Source: CBDDKZ01 sp965230415 (lineage in GTDB: Bacteria > Bacteroidota > Bacteroidia > Cytophagales > JAAEPT01). From it: a DNA stretch of 6,205 bases. The stretch lies in contig CBDDKZ010000002.1 in assembly GCA_965230415.1 (NCBI GenBank), positions 1-6,205 of the forward strand. Direction: 5' to 3'. Position 1 is the first letter of the stretch. Each line of letters begins with the position of its first letter. The notes under the pieces are model-generated. The model ran no database searches and had not been told where the DNA came from. It worked only from the letters and a program-made list of their open reading frames with translations. The position numbers and the translations under genes are program-made. This document shows, one piece after another, positions 6,144 through 6,205 of the stretch.

Positions 6144-6205
6144 TGGCATTAGGCAAAAATGTTATTCACATTCTTAATAAAATGAACGGTGGAATTAAAA
6201 AATAG

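Larger units (their letters stand above)
5918..6205 (-). promoter_or_regulatory. Upstream intergenic region, probably holding the promoter and 5' leader
   Basis: This AT-rich stretch holds no convincing gene. In-frame stop TAA at 5929-5927 bounds the downstream gene. There is no proper Shine-Dalgarno sequence: the only purine run, AAGG (5922-5919), ends one base before the ATG, too close to work, which is common in Bacteroidota. I found no exact TAnnTTTG (-7) element on the minus strand; the nearest is CATTTTTG at 6161-6154, one mismatch away and without a clear TTTG at -33. The region also contains three short inverted repeats, given separately. The rightmost 57 bases are open on the minus strand up to a TAA at 6151-6149 and could be the tail of a gene upstream, but this is too short to judge. 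Confidence 0.4.

Noticed and set aside
6154..6161. CATTTTTG on the minus strand as a Bacteroidota -7 promoter element
   Set aside because: It differs from TAnnTTTG at one position, has no clear TTTG about 20 bases further upstream, and would give a leader of more than 220 bases. It was kept only as a remark, not called as a promoter.
6149..6205. Possible tail of an upstream minus-strand gene, open from the right edge to a TAA at 6151-6149
   Set aside because: Only 18 codons are visible, the sequence is AT-rich, and no motif can be recognised; one of the other two minus frames is nearly as open (12 codons).
6182..6205. Plus-strand ATG...TAG of eight codons ending exactly at the window edge
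   Set aside because: It is far too short to support as a gene, and no ribosome-binding site or conserved context is visible.

Overview
The window is essentially one gene. A single reading frame on the minus strand starts at an ATG at 5917 and stays open to the left edge of the window, giving 1972 complete codons and no stop. I translated it codon by codon, and the residue count matches the coordinates exactly. It encodes the N-terminal 1972 residues of a giant secreted, multidomain surface protein of the Bacteroidota type. Everything on the plus strand opposite it is antisense shadow.

Organism: the AT-leaning composition, the lack of a usable Shine-Dalgarno sequence, the domain repertoire (delta-60 repeats, PKD/Ig-like modules, tandem-95-like modules) and the beginning of a gliding-motility-type (type B, CHU_C/TIGR04131) C-terminal sorting domain all point to a member of the Bacteroidota. 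A marine or environmental Flavobacteriia/Cytophagia-like bacterium with a type IX secretion system (T9SS) is most likely. I cannot name a genus.

Layout in protein order, right to left on the DNA: upstream intergenic region (5918-6205); signal peptide (residues 1-20); seven delta-60 repeats, probably a beta-propeller (about 41-398); one Bacteroidota 'LSD-GSF...YRI-SS' beta module (about 405-508); fourteen Ig/PKD-like modules (about 509-1724), each carrying a Cys...Trp...Cys signature; two tandem-95/cadherin-like modules (about 1725-1917); an acidic linker; and the first part of the type B sorting domain (about 1935 onward), cut by the window edge.

How the parts would work together (inference): Sec export by the signal peptide, then crossing of the outer membrane by the T9SS using the C-terminal domain, leaving a long stalk of disulfide-pinned Ig-like domains with a propeller at the distal N-terminus. 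No catalytic domain was recognised, so an adhesin or structural role is the simplest reading. Two points stand out: the strict C-W-C register across all 14 modules, and a strong enrichment of the Bacteroidota O-glycosylation motif D-[ST]-[AILVMT] in the stalk (41 sites by hand count) against near absence from the propeller. I saw no RNA gene, CRISPR array, insertion sequence or attachment site.
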